The position numbers were made by a program, and so were the translations under genes. The notes under the pieces are model-generated. The model was not told the DNA's origin. It saw only the letters and a list, made by a program, of their open reading frames with translations, and did no database searches. A stretch of DNA of 64,000 nucleotides from Meandrina meandrites (lineage: Eukaryota > Cnidaria > Anthozoa > Scleractinia > Meandrinidae), in the NCBI GenBank assembly GCA_963693305.1, contig OY855903.1:49549150-49613149 (forward strand), given 5' to 3'. Of this stretch, positions 34,240 through 46,356 are shown piece after piece. How positions within the stretch are numbered: position 1 is the first letter of the stretch; each line of letters opens with the position of its first letter.

Positions 34240-35040
34240 GAGATCAAAGTCGTACTTAGTAATTTATGAAATAACCCATTGCAAAGATAAAAGTTGGACT
34301 GAAAGATGTTCCAACTGGTCATGGTATATTGCAATTCCTGAGTTTTGATTGGTTTACAGGCCATAATATATGAGAATATTTACCATGCTCGTCATTGGCT
34401 ATCTACCATCTCATATCCAATGCATGCTCGTGGAATAATTGTTAAGTAATAAACTATAGTCTGAGGGTAAGGAAGAGAGGACGGCTGACAATTCAGACTA
34501 CATTGAATACGAAAGCAGTTGTTTCCAAGGATGATTGGTTGATTTCTCTAATTTCCATGTGTTAAAAAATGCAAAATTAAATGCAAAGACGATAAACAAG
34601 TTTAATTTCCACATGTGAAGTATGGATATCGCTAGCCAAGCAATACCTTAAAATTAAAAAAAAAAAAAAAAAACACGCCAAAAATAAAAAAAAAAGAAAT
34701 CTAAAACATCGGCTGACACGTAGGCACGCAAAACTGAACACTATCTACCTTATCCTATGAAGTAGACCCCAAGTCTATCCGATTATTATTATGAAGTGCA
34801 CTAGAAGTACAGTACAGTTGAAAGGCATTGCGTACAAAGTGAGTGAGAGAACGTGTCAATTTAGAGAAAGCATAAGGCGTTGGGAATCTTGGGGGGCCGA
34901 ACACAGGCCTGGAACAAATAGGAAACAATATGTCGAAGCCACTGGCCATGGCATACATCCTAATAACACGGGCATTCGTGAAAGCAAGCTGTTATCACTT
35001 AGTGTTACTACACGTTCTCTGATTTCGATTATAAGTACAA

Positions 35041-35433
35041 TAAAAACCCGCTTATAAGAACCTAGATTTTTCAAACTTAGCCTAAATAGGTTCTTATAGA
35101 AATGGTATTTAGTGGGACTTTAGGCCAATTAAGTTTTTAAATAGGTTGTTAATTTGATAGGGGCAATAGCGAACAGCGCAGATAACAACTACAGGGCATA
35201 CGTGACACGGTATATATTACTGTATTTAATAATTTTCAAGAGTACAGTTTAGATGATAACCATACCGTAAATTTGTCTTTGAATTTTACTGACTGAAACC
35301 TACACTATTTTTTTTTCTGAATTTTCATCTATTGAAAATTTTGGGCTCAATAGGTTCTTATGAAAAGGGGTTTAAAATGAAAATTTTAGCCTAACAGGTT
35401 CTTAAATTTTGGGTTCTTATACGCGGTTTTTTA
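35041..35433. mobile_element. foldback element with GGTTCTTATA motifs
   Basis: AAAAACCCGCTTATAAGAACC at the left is matched inverted by ggttcttatacgcggttttt at the right. The motif aggttcttata recurs inside several times. Non-coding MITE. Confidence 0.65.
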
Positions 35434-35589
35434 CGTACTGTACTAGTAACAATAATATTTGTCAATGAGTGTTCACCGCGTATTTAGATGTGAAGGATAT
35501 GACTTGATTTATATGTGAAAACGGATGTAAACGTAACTAAGTGATAAACGATCTTCAGAGTGTATTTTCTGGTTTAAATAATTGGAAAT

Positions 35590-35700
35590 TAAAGAAACTT
35601 GAAGAAAGTGACAGGTCTTCAACGCGATTCGAACCCATGACCTCCGCTTACGCGATACCGGTGCGATTCGTTATTGGCTGAGCTATAAAGCCACACAGGA
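35590..35700 (-). mobile_element. tRNA-derived SINE relic
   Basis: On the minus strand TATAGCTCAGC (A-box-like) is followed by GGTCATGGGTTCGAATCGCG (B box), then a non-tRNA tail. The acceptor stem does not pair, so it is not a tRNA gene. Similar relics are at 45050-45146 and 53130-53225. Confidence 0.6.
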
Positions 35701-36918
35701 GGAGTAAAGGCAACCGTATTTTCTTTTGACAGGAGTAAACTGATGTGAAGTGCAGAGTTCAGGTAAGAATAATTTCATATATTTCACATCGTTCCAACTT
35801 GGACCAACTGGCCGAATCTTTTCAACATTAGCTTTTAAGGGAGGCTTCATAATTTGCCAAGAGGGTGTGTATGATAATTATTTTTTCCAGTGCGGGAGGG
35901 GGGTAGGGGGAGGGGGGGGGGAGGGGGGGGGGAATTGGGCTTTGGGGCCATCAAAAAGATCCAGTTTGTTCTCACTTGAAAAATCTACTGTAGTGTGTAT
36001 TTTTGGTAGCTCCACTTAAAGAAAATTATTATTTCAAAACAACAAAGGAATGCCCAATTACACTAACAATGCACATTGACAGATAAAAATGAAAAGCAAT
36101 ATCGTCAAAACAAGGATGAATATTTAAAGCTTGGGTAAGCATACATGTCAAAACAAGTTTCTTATGGCAGCGTCAAGAACCATGTGAACAGTTGACACAT
36201 CAAAATCTTCAAAATGTCCTTTGAAGAACTAACAAACAGCTGAAGAGTTTTAGGATTCTAAAAAAAACAACAAACACATTCTCTCTTGAACGCTTTATGC
36301 CTGTATTTTGGCCAAATGAAGCTAAATGAGATTTGTCCTCTTTGTTATTTTTTCGTAAATAAGGTACAAACCGTCGTAAAGAAAAGCAAAAGCCAGTGCA
36401 GAGCCCGCGATCGAGTTTAAATCCACTCCGTTGTATAAACCTTGTACCAAATTCTTTCCGAGCAGCGCTGCCTACAGCAAAAAAAACATACCCGCTGTAA
36501 TAAATCAAGTCAGATTAACTGCACTTAAAGATCACTTCTAGTAAGGCCTAAAGACGCTTTTGATCCAGCTAAGCAAGATGGCGTTGTTTGCAGGCTCCCC
36601 TTTGAATGTGGCAAAGTTTGCAAGGCAGAATCAGAGAGCACGACCTAGACATTCGACTAGCCATGCGCCAGTGCCCAGACTTCGGCAGAGTACTCTCACA
36701 ACATCGGACACTAGCCGCTTTGGAATGAGATGAAGACTAGCAGAATGCAGTCGAAACGTCGAGATTCACATCACTACATCGTGAGACAAACGATAATACT
36801 TTATTACTATTTGTTCTTTCATTCTGTTTCTATGATGACTTAATTTTCCATCTGATTTATTTTAATTATAAACAACACAAGAAGACCGGATGCCCTTTAT
36901 TAAAAAAGTCGATTTTCA

Positions 36919-37775
36919 CTAAAACGTTCGTTTTTCTAGATACCCCTTCTTTCCCGACACAGGTGGTTTTTCAGATTGAGGTGGTTGTTTAGCTTCGGAC
37001 GGGTTTTTAGGTTGAGGTGGTTTTTTAGGTTTCTCTGGTTTAGGTTGAGGTGGGCATTCCGCCAAGGCGTTTCGTTTCGCTAATGCCCAATCTACTGGGG
37101 GACGCGCATTGGAATCAGAAAGGAATGAACGAGTCTGCAAAAACTCGTTGGCACAATGAAAGAAATTTCGTCCAAAAAATGTATTCGACGAACGATTTCC
37201 ACCCAAGGTCGAGGGATGGCCCCCTTCAATAATATAGTGCTTCTTGTGGTTAATAATGTTTTTGAACCACTGGGCCTTTTTTCCCATAGTAGCCATACAG
37301 AAGGTGCAGCAGTGTCGCTAATGTACTTTATCAGCTAACTTCCCAGAATTTTCAGTGAGATCCCGGACCACCCTTTGGAACTGTAAATGCCGTATTTAGG
37401 AGAAGAACGCCTTGCTTTACCCAACTTGTTAGGTCCCCTTCCCATATATTGACGGGAAATCCTTCTAGTGCAACCTCTAGCAATACGTTCAGTACTGTTC
37501 CAACGGACAAGGGGTCAGCAACACTGAACGCCAAGCCTGCGGCCTTGCCTGCTTGCGGAGTTGGATCCTGGCCTAAAATAATCACTCTGATCTCGTCTGG
37601 ACGTACCAATTCCAAGGCTCTGAACATCAGTGGAATACGGGGTTCAATGTGTTTCTTTTTTCCGCATTTAAGCAAGTCAAGGGTTAGGCTTTGTATTTCT
37701 TTTTCAACTTCCGGAATTTCAAAAAAACGTTTGCCAGTCTTTCGGAGAACATTTTTTCACAAACTGGTCAAATGG
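36919..37775 (-). pseudogene. frameshifted uracil-DNA glycosylase (family 1)
   Basis: Read on the minus strand the homology runs from an N-terminal segment (DQFVKKCSPKDW) through ILGQDPTPQ, GLAFSV, VLLLNTAFTV and GGHPST to a C-terminal tail rich in Pro and Lys. It is broken by an extra base in the A run at 37721-37727, a small lesion near 37330-37353 after GPGSH, and a missing base near 37274-37284. Two of the three lesions are at homopolymers, so sequencing error is possible, but the middle one is not simple. Catalytic Asp (GQDP) and His (GGHPS) are present; the Tyr of GQDPY is Thr. Confidence 0.7.
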
Positions 37776-38005
37776 CCTTGTAGCATACGTTGCTGTACTG
37801 CATGTGTCCACCGTACACTCTACGTAAAAGAATATACATTATTATGCTATCTGAGTTATTTTTAATTATTCTTTTTAAAATACTACTACTGACATGCAGG
37901 CAAGTTGCACACCAGCGATATTCATCGGGCGAAACAAGGGCACAAGCCGATGTGAGACTACACAATTACATATAGGGAAAGTAGAATTTTATGAAATCAA
38001 ACAAG

Positions 38006-38032
38006 GGGGCGGGGGGGGGGGGGGGGGGGGGG
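38006..38032 (+). repeat. poly-G run
   Basis: About 27 bases of G with a single C; a candidate G-quadruplex. Confidence 0.9.
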
Positions 38033-38676
38033 TTGCGTAGCTAAGGTTTACTGACCCATTACCCATTAACTATGATGTTGTGCTTTCCTTTTAGCAATTA
38101 GACTTCAAGTATACAGTCATTTTTTGCTGTTTTCCTTACACCTTTATCACAATGAATGGATATCCTGGACTTGAATAAGGTCATATCTTGAAATAATAAT
38201 GGTCAATTATTTGTAGATTTCCTACACCACAAATATAAATTTGGGCTGTTCAAAATTCTGTTAAAATCCGTGACAAAGCCCCTTTAAGCAATGAGAACTT
38301 GAAATTATTAACTTGTGCCAATTCACAACGATTCATTTGCTGTGATGATCATCCCAAATCCTTCAACGTTTGTTAGTTTCAGTCTTTATCTTGACTCTAA
38401 CAAAATTACCATGAAATATTTGCTTTGTTAATTAAAGGTGCCTTAACGTTGCGACACACGCGGTGAACAGGTGTCGAGTTCGATTCGTAAAGCTGGTTTT
38501 CACATTTTTTATTTTTTTTTTTACTTTGGACTGAATAGGACACCACCCGGTTAAACCGGCAGACCCCTGCCGACTCCTTCAGTATTCAACTTACCTTGAA
38601 AATGGCATGGAATATCGGAAAATATTGGACGCAATTTAGAAATGTCATCCTCGGAGACCCAGTGGCAGTTAGTAGG

Positions 38677-38778
38677 GCAAAACGAAGTGAACCGGGCAGA
38701 AATCGTAGCCGCGAAAGTTTTCTGTAATTACAGAAAACTTTCGCAGCTACGATTTATGCCCGGCTTATTTCGTTTTGT
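38677..38778. repeat. 102-bp near-perfect palindrome without loop
   Basis: Arms of 51 bases meet at TGTAATTACA; the inner 31 bases differ at one or two positions and the outer parts at a few more. It is a cruciform-capable sequence with ends caaaacga, probably a foldback transposon. Confidence 0.8.
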
Positions 38779-39112
38779 AAAGCGTTATGGAAGATTAGCT
38801 AAATAGCGCTATATAAATTACTACTATTAATTAATTATTCGATTTGTAGTTCATATATGATTTCATTCACATGCATATGCGCCTGTTGTTAAAAAATAAC
38901 CAACCAGTGCAGATTTGAAGACTAATACTTTGTGATTAAAATATAAAGTGGCATGGGGTCGCTATATCTTAGCCCGAATTTCTACAGTGCGAATAAATTC
39001 GTCCACCGGTCTGAGTTTAAAGGCATGCACTTAACTTGCACTGCCATGATTTTAATTTACAATTTCATCGGACTATTTAACAATTATTCCCCGACACTGA
39101 GGTGAATAATTG

Positions 39113-39303
39113 TTTTAGTATATACCACACAAGTTGAATAACTAGCGGACCAAAACATTTCTTTCGGTACCCAAAGCGACGCGCGAAGCCATTTTGTTGT
39201 TCTTCGGCTGCTCGGAGGTGAAAAGTACTTTGCTTATCACCTCCGAGTTAACCAATCAGCGCGCGCGGAAAGCACTATGCACTCGTGTGGTATATATATA
39301 CTA
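39113..39303. mobile_element. small TIR element
   Basis: TTTAGTATATACCACAC at the left is matched inverted by gtgtggtatatatatactaaa at the right. The interior has a second hairpin, CTCGGAGGTGA with its complement. Confidence 0.7.
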
Positions 39304-39543
39304 AACAGTTTTATGCCTTTTATTAACTAAGCTTTCTAGTTTATGGTGCTTTCCCGAAAAAGAAAAACAAAGCGGTACTTTGGCAAACTTGGACTTAACT
39401 GATCTCAGATGACATGAACAAGGTTTGTTGATAGATCGGACAAAAAATTCGGATAAATATACAACAACTAGTGTTGTATAACGGACAAGCATGTGTTTCA
39501 TTTTCACTGATACTTCCGAATTCATTGAAAAAAAATAAGGTAG

Positions 39544-40131
39544 ATGGTAGATCCGAAGAAAATCAAAGTGGTTATTTTAGGCCAGGATCCAACTCCACAA
39601 GCAGGCAAGGCTACAGGCTTGGCGTTCAGTGTTGCAGATCCCTTGTCCGTCGGAACAGTACTGAACGTATTACTAGAGGTCGCCCTAGAAGGGTGGAGCG
39701 TAAATATAGATAATGGTGATCTCAATAAGTGGGCAGCACAGGGTGTTCTTCTATTAAACACGGCGCTGACAGTCCAACAGAGAAGGGCCGGATCTCACTT
39801 GAGACGCTGGAAACCATTTACGGAGTTTCTGGTAAAATACATTAGCGACGACGCCCAACCATCCGTCTGGTTTCTTTGGGGAAAGAAGGCCCATGAATAC
39901 CAAAAACTTATTAACAACAGAAAGCACTATGTCATCACGGGAGGCCATCCCTCAACCTTCGGTGGACTCAAAGTCCCCAATACATTTTTTGCTGGCGAAT
40001 ACTTTGATTGCGCAAATCAGTTTCTGACCAGACGAGGTCGTGAAAAAATAGATTGGGGATTAGTGGTGGACAATTATCAGAAATTACCGGTCGCAAACGT
40101 TATGAGCCTATGTCCACCTGAACCTATGTGA
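39544..40131 (+). CDS. uracil-DNA glycosylase family 1, N-terminally short
   Basis: Intact frame of 195 residues. Recognised motifs in order: VVILGQDPTPQ (catalytic Asp), GLAFSV (stacking Phe), VLLLNTALTV (uracil-binding Asn), VWFLWGKKA and GGHPST (catalytic His), then FFAGEYFDCAN. The spacing matches UNG. Thr and Pro stand in place of Tyr and His in GQDPYH. Tyr there normally excludes thymine. The frame starts only a few residues before the first motif; about 70 residues of the normal N-terminal fold are missing, and no convincing upstream exon or acceptor was found. It could be expressed with an unseen exon, or be a 5'-truncated copy that has stayed open. The broken copy 1.8 kb away on the opposite strand shares the Thr. 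Enzymatic activity is uncertain. Confidence 0.7.
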   Translation: MVDPKKIKVVILGQDPTPQAGKATGLAFSVADPLSVGTVLNVLLEVALEGWSVNIDNGDLNKWAAQGVLLLNTALTVQQRRAGSHLRRWKPFTEFLVKYISDDAQPSVWFLWGKKAHEYQKLINNRKHYVITGGHPSTFGGLKVPNTFFAGEYFDCANQFLTRRGREKIDWGLVVDNYQKLPVANVMSLCPPEPM

Positions 40132-40516
40132 ATGCATCGCTTTATTTATATGTAGATTCTTTTTCAAAGTAAAAAACTGTTTTCACAGTCTCGATACAAG
40201 ATCCTCATCACAAATTAAACCTGCGTAGATCACGCACCAGATTAAAAGTAGGAATAATCTTCTTGCAACTTTGAAAAACTCAAAATCATTAGCAATATCT
40301 AGAAAAAAACTTTTTACTGTCTCGGACAACTAAGTAAGTTAATGGTGTCTACACGAATCGTATTCATATGTTTGATAGTTAAAAATGAGAGGGGCTCTCG
40401 GCGTAAATCCAAAAAGGTTTGTAGAGAGTTTCTGCTCCATGGATTCTATCATATCATTATATATATCTTTAGTATAAATCTACTAGCGTTCTATCACAAA
40501 TGCCGCGCTCTGATTG

Positions 40517-40564
40517 GCTACGCTACCCACTATCTATTCTGTGATAGATAGTGAGTAGCGTAGC
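40517..40564. repeat. hairpin, 21-base arms
   Basis: GCTACGCTACCCACTATC pairs with its inverse ending gtagcgtagc, with one or two mismatches and a 6-base loop. It lies just upstream of the coding fragment at 40585. Confidence 0.75.
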
Positions 40565-40584
40565 AGTGTGCCCTTGCTAACATA

Positions 40585-40863
40585 ATGGCGGCCGCTTCTT
40601 CGCGTTTTCGAAGTGTCCTTGAAGAAGATTTCGACAGTTTACTGGTAGAGGCTGTTCCAGAAAAGACAAAAGTCGCAACGAACTATGGTATGAAGATTTT
40701 TCACGATAAGAACAGGAGTCGAAAAATGACTTTAATGAAGTTATTCTTTCCTCGAACTTCGCTCACGGAAAACTGTTCGCTTTTCGGAACAGACAATGGC
40801 TGCGGTATATATTATAATATAATTGATTCGGCCTTCGGCCTCATAAACATAGTTCACCACTAA
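40585..40863 (+). pseudogene. fragment resembling a Crypton/ZMYM-type N-terminus
   Basis: The first part, MAAASSRFRSVLEEDFDSLL and following KTKVATNYGMKIF, resembles the helical start of the tyrosine-recombinase-like domain found in Crypton-derived proteins of cnidarians. After residue 50 similarity stops and the frame enters palindromic DNA (GGCCTTCGGCC). Probably the first exon or a relic inside a mobile element. Confidence 0.3.
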
Positions 40864-41443
40864 ATGCCCTCCGATTGAAATTGGTTTACACTGATCACGT
40901 GATGCGATAGAGTTCATCCGCGGAGAGACACTATCAGCAGACACTGGTAGGAAAATACCTGGGTGGACAGTACTCGTTCCTCTCTTTTCGCAATTCCGCT
41001 GACCAATGCATAACTATACTTGACGAAGACAATATTAAAAGTCGGCAAAAAATGTGAAAATAAGTGAAATAATGACGGGATAGTTATCAGCTATGTTAAG
41101 ATCGTGGGGTGCGAGCATTATTCATAAACATAACCCGGAAAGCGGTAGTGCTGTCGTTGTTATGAAATGAACGCGGGCTCCAGGCAAATGTGGATTTTCT
41201 TCACATAACGTATGCAAAATTGCAAAATTAAAATAGGTCCGCAACGCGCGCATGTGTTTAGAACGTTATTATGCATTATTGTCAGTGCAGCGCATTAATA
41301 GCCCTTTTAAATTACCTACTTGGAAATTATTCATTCATTTCCACGTGAATTTGTTTGAATTTGAAAGAGATAATTCTGAAGGGTAACATCACCTGGTCTG
41401 AAATAGGACAACAAACAAACGAATCTAAAGAGGTCTATTAGTA

Positions 41444-42037
41444 TCCCGGCGTTACCAATCGATGAAATCGATGATCGATTAAAATCGATATCAATCGATG
41501 ACAATCGATATCAATCAATCCATTGATATTCAATCAATCGATTGATATTGACAATCGATGACCAATCGATAAAGATTTTTGTGACCTTATCGATTGGCAT
41601 CGATTGTTATCAATTGCTATAGATTGTTATCGATTATGAGAATGCAGTTTTTTTTGGTTTTTCCTTGTCTTGGCCTATCCACGGCACTAAACATGCCGGG
41701 AACGTGTCATTTGGTCAGAAAGAAATTACAATGCGTAAGTGATTTACTCGCCACAGAAGTTTTCTCAGTTTCTTCTGCTTCTTGCTTCAAAACTCAAGAA
41801 AAAGGGAGTCGCGAAGAGGCGAAAAGTGAGACACGCACAAAGGTGCGGAAACTCGCCGCTTCGCGGGTCAATTTCACTTGGAGCATCTCTCATGAAGTAA
41901 TTGCCAATCGATGAAATTTTTTGTGTGACTATCGATTAATCATTGATTGGCCGATAACAATTGATGTCAATTAACTAATTTTATCGATTGATCTCGATTT
42001 CTGATTGCATTTTCGATCATCGATTGGTAACGCCGGG
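41444..42037. mobile_element. ATCGAT-rich TIR element, copy 2
   Basis: CCCGGCGTTACCAATCGATGA at the left recurs inverted at the right (cgattggtaacgccggg). Dense ATCGAT words fill both flanks, and a central piece (about 41640-41905) lacks them and looks like captured or inserted DNA. Related to 4539-4986. Confidence 0.65.
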
Positions 42038-42549
42038 TTTAGCGGGCATATTTGGACAAGAATACTTGACAAATGAGACGCACCTGTCGTTTCTACAATG
42101 ATGGACGGACTAAACTTGTTTCCTTCAGGTTTTCTATTTCAGATAATTTTCCTAGATCACATTTCACATGTTTATTATTTCACCCGTATCGCTTTGCTAC
42201 AATGTTGAAGCTTGATATTTTGACCCTTCCTCTACACCTCTACTATGCCAGCTATTTTTAGTTACCTCAATGTGGTAGTATCCCGTATTGCTGGTTTTCA
42301 TTGTCACGCAACCAAAAAATTATTTTGAAACCATTCAAAAGAGGTGAACAACAAATACAATTATTAGTGTTTCTTTTTAGGAACTATCAGTCTGACAGCT
42401 GCCTATGGAAATTTGGTGCTCTTGAAACTTCGCTTCTTGGGCTAATATTTGTTTTAAGGATATTTTCCCTTGTCGATTAATAAAACTGAACGTAGATTTT
42501 CAACGATACTTTGCCTGCTGACTGATTACCTTTTAGGAGCACATAATAC

Positions 42550-42730
42550 CACATAACTCCTTAACCCTTGGACGTACAAGCAAATTCATACCACCACCTT
42601 GGTACAAGGGGGAGGGGTGTTGATGGACACCCCCCTATATTGCATTGAGTAGAAAGCCCTTTGATCTCTCCCCAAGATGACATAAAATTTTTCGGCTGTT
42701 ACCGGTACGTCATATGACGTCCTTAGAGCC
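42550..42730 (+). mobile_element. MITE related to 31240-31480
   Basis: Begins TTAACCCTTGGACGTACAAG and contains CATATGACGTC. Same family as the copy at 31240-31480, opposite orientation. Confidence 0.5.
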
Positions 42731-43480
42731 GCCCCTTGGATCTGACTACACATCCTCTTGGCAACATCACATCCCAACTTGCCAGTGACAACTGGGATCG
42801 AGGCTGAGAAACTGAGACAAACTCAAGCCACAATGCTAATTCACGTAAAAATAAACTTGCTATACTTGGCCATACATGTACGTGCATGTCATTACAGTGT
42901 ATGACATTGCCATGGCAATGTCAAAAGTCATGTCACACGATAAGCATATCAATCTGTTTTGCAAGGGATGGGCCATGGAAAAAATTCAATATTCTAGGAG
43001 TGGGCTCCAACAACAAATCTCTTGCGAGTACTGGCAATACATGTTTCCAGTGATAATCATTTTTCAAACATAGAAATTGATCTGCATTCATTTAAAGAAA
43101 GAATTTGAGAAAACAACGAATCATATCTCTTGCAAGCTTAGCCACATAAAAAAAGCACCATTTTGTTTATATGCACGTGCTGATTATGCAACAAATTCTG
43201 CACAGTAGGGATGCAAAATGCAGTGCTAAGCAATGATCTTGAGTGCAACAAATTTATGTGGGGTAATTACAGTACCTCGGCAGAAATACTCTATTGTTTC
43301 AATTGAAATATTGTTGTCAAAAGGCAAATTTGCCACAGGAGTCATTTGCTTGCTTCCAGCTGAATTGGCGCATACCTTACAGATGTGCCAAGCTGTGAAA
43401 TCTTCCTTTTAGATCAATTACTGCAGAAACTACATTGCAAACAAACACTGATGCAAAACTGTTATTTTCTAACAGATTAT

Positions 43481-43486
43481 TTTATT
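43481..43486 (-). terminator. RPS11 poly(A) signal
   Basis: AATAAA on the minus strand 25 bases after the RPS11 stop codon. Confidence 0.75.
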
Positions 43487-43510
43487 GTTAGCAGAACAAG
43501 GCAAGCACAT

Positions 43511-46356
43511 TTAGAATTTCTCAAATTGTTTCTTGTCTTTGCTTCCTTTTCCCTTGCTGACCTTCAGTACGTTGAAACGCACTGTTTTACTGAGTGGACG
43601 GCATTGACCAACTGTCACCACATCACCCAGGGCAACATCCCTACAACGAACCAATACAAACAAGTTAAAATAGAGTCCAGCAAAAAGGAAGTATAAGTAT
43701 ATGTATTCTCTTAAGTTATTTAAAACATTGGAAGAAATTTGTGAATCATATAGCCATGACTTATATCATGTGCCTAGCACTGAGATTGCATGTTAAACTT
43801 TAAGGCTGAGTTGTTTGCTTGCTACTCTCAGTTGCATCAGTTTGTACTGCAAATATCAACATATATCCACTACCCCTCTATCTCATCACCACTGGCAAAA
43901 TCCCTCTACCCCCTATCAAAATTGGTTGACCACACAAATTGTATTGGACCCAGACCCTTTTGACCGGTCATGTTTCAAATTATTGCAATTTTTCCCGACT
44001 GACAATCCATAGAAAGTCAAGGTTTCAATCTGGGAGCAGAGACAAAAAGAAAAAAAACAAAAAGAAAAACAAAAAAAATCAGGAAGTCTACAATCTTTTG
44101 CAAAAAGAATTGAAACACTTACATCTATGTGCATAACATTTAAATTTGTGTGACAAATATTTTCTCTCTCTCCCCTCTGCCCCATACAAACTTAGACAGA
44201 ATGTTCACCGAAACATTTTTAAAAATGGGAAGGGGGGTTACCGTAATGAAGAATACAATGTAATCAGTACAATACAATGTAACCATTCTGTTACATTGTG
44301 TTCCAGCAATTTTGCAAAACATTGTAGTTGTGAGATTTCCACAACCCTAAATGATGCACAATTCACCTGCCAGAATTGCGGCCATGTTTGAAAATCTCAA
44401 AATGGATCACTTAGACACAACTTACACCTGTAGGCTGCTACCAACCAGCAACAACCTTCTAAGCACTGTGCAAAATCTATGGAGTTGGTCAGACTGATGC
44501 ATGCCTACTTAAAGTCAATGTGACTTCATGACAAAAAAAAAATGACAAACCTGAAACAAGGCGAGAGATGGGCAGAAAGATTCTTGTGCCGCTTCTCAAA
44601 TCTGTTGTACTTCTTGATGTGATGCAGATAGTCCCGTCTGATGACAATTGTGCGTTTCATTTTCATGCTCGCAACAATGCCTGTCAGAATACGGCCACGA
44701 ATGCTTACATTGCCTGTGAAGGGGCATTTCTTGTCGATGTAGGTTCCCTCGATGGCCTGTTGAGAGATTTTATGTGTTCAATATGTTGTGTGTGTTTTTA
44801 GTTTTTTTTTAAATTTGTGACCCACAGATGTTGTATGATGGTGTGAGTTCTGTTGTGCAGTGTGCTTATCTTTCCTAATAATTAGTTTCTTGGTGGGTTT
44901 TCAATTGACTGCTGACAGTGAATCTTGTTTGCTCTGGTTTGCAACACATGTAACAAAAAAAATAAAAACTACATGTACAGCATCAATTTTATATTTGAAA
45001 GATCATCACAGTTACACTGTACATGAATGTAAGCAACTTGAGTATTTTGCAAAAAGAAAGCCTGAAAAAAATATCACATCAGGCTTGAACGGAATTCAAA
45101 CCTGGTGCAGTGCTCTACCAACTGAGCTATCAAGAAAACTAGGAGATGGTCACTTTGCGAGTTCATGTTACACCCCTAAAAATATTGAAGAAATCCCTGT
45201 TTATACATGTATATGAAACATACTTTGAAATGCAAGTGAAACATCTTGCACTTCAAATTATATGATATTTCATATTATTCACATCTAAACAAAACCACAT
45301 ATTCCTCTAAACAACTATGGTGAGTACAATTAAGAAAAACATAATTTACCTCTTTAGGAGTCTTAAATCCCAGACCAACATTCCTCACATATCGCAGTTC
45401 CTTTTCCTTTTTGTCCTTCTTGCCTTGCTGACCAAGGATACGTTTTTTGTTTTGAAAAATTGGCGCCTGCTTCTGGTAGGCTCTCTCGGTCTACAAACAA
45501 ATCATGAGTGCGTCAGTACCTACTGTAAATGTGCAAGTATCCTGTGCAGCTTGATGTTTCGGTTGGGAAGCAGAATTGTATCTGCTCATGGACATGGTGG
45601 GTATCTTGTGAGCAATGATCAAGTAACAGTCATGGTCAAATTCAAGGCATATTTATTTGTACATTGCAACTGCGAATTTCTGCAATCAAATTGAAGAAAC
45701 AGGCTAAAAGTGTGGAGTCATGGCTACGTTTTTGTATGAAGTAGTAGGTAAAAGTTTGAATAAAAATGCCAAAGCATCGAAATGCACTGTAATTGTTAAG
45801 CTTTCAGTTCTGTATGGGTGCAGTCAGACACCATTTCATGACTGTAATTTTTGATTTGATTACAGCTATAAACACTAGATCTACACCTCACGGTTTACAT
45901 CAATGAAGGAGTGTAAATGCCCACGTACATGTAGATTATCCATGAGCTCTCAGAGAGGCTGGCAAAATGAATTTGACTCAGATCAATTTGACAAACGTTC
46001 CTTTACACAACTTAATTTTTGAAGGAACACTGAGCTAACAACTTGAACAAAGACGTTTATCTTTACCGCAAATACAAGAACGATCAAAGGAGGTAGTGCG
46101 TCGTTCAATGCGATACAACTCGATCACAAAAATATCGCCTAAATTGTAATCAAACAACACACATGCCGAAATCGCCTCTGAGTTTCACGCTAAATTTGGC
46201 CAAATAAGACCTCTTTATTTAGCGGTTTCTCTTTTGAATCAAACGTTTTACATTTGTTCAACCGTTTGTTCCCTAAATATCGTTTATTGATACTTCTAGA
46301 GTGTAATTTAAGCGAAAAGAAATTCTCTATCGCCACATTCTAACCTGTTCGGCCAT
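43511..46356 (-). CDS. 40S ribosomal protein S11 (uS17)
   Basis: Four coding exons on the minus strand: 46356-46345 (MAEQ), 45490-45350, 44756-44551 and 43640-43511, all with GT-AG sites, total 162 residues. Recognised segments include [58 protein letters not shown] and [14 protein letters not shown]. Length matches animal RPS11 (158 in human). The protein is a core component of the small ribosomal subunit. The first exon carries only four codons, a typical ribosomal-protein layout. The 5' end has a pyrimidine tract (cttcctcttttc) fitting a 5'TOP mRNA. It is divergently transcribed with CWF19L1. Confidence 0.95.
45050..45146 (-). mobile_element. tRNA-derived SINE relic in RPS11 intron 2
   Basis: Minus strand reads GATAGCTCAGTTGGTAGAGC, then GGTTTGAATTCCG, then TTCAAGCCTGA and a second AGGCTT. 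The A and B boxes are recognisable but there is no pairing acceptor stem. Confidence 0.65.

Larger units (their letters stand above)
34240..36918. other. intergenic stretch with mobile-element relics
   Basis: No gene recognised. Contains an A-rich tract near 34655, the element at 35041-35433, a tRNA-derived SINE relic at 35590-35700 and a G run at 35890-35930. Confidence 0.5.
40865..43510. other. intergenic stretch downstream of RPS11
   Basis: No gene recognised. Contains the ATCGAT-rich element at 41444-42037 and the MITE at 42550-42730. The remainder is unstructured AT-rich sequence. Confidence 0.45.

Noticed and set aside
43825..43895. Possible C/D-box snoRNA in RPS11 intron 3 (GTGATGA and CTGA on the minus strand)
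   Set aside because: The boxes have suitable spacing but no terminal stem pairs, and no guide target was evident; chance occurrence is likely.
45050..45146. tRNA gene by A/B boxes
   Set aside because: No pairing acceptor stem and no proper anticodon arm; it is a SINE relic, as are 35590-35700 and 53130-53225.
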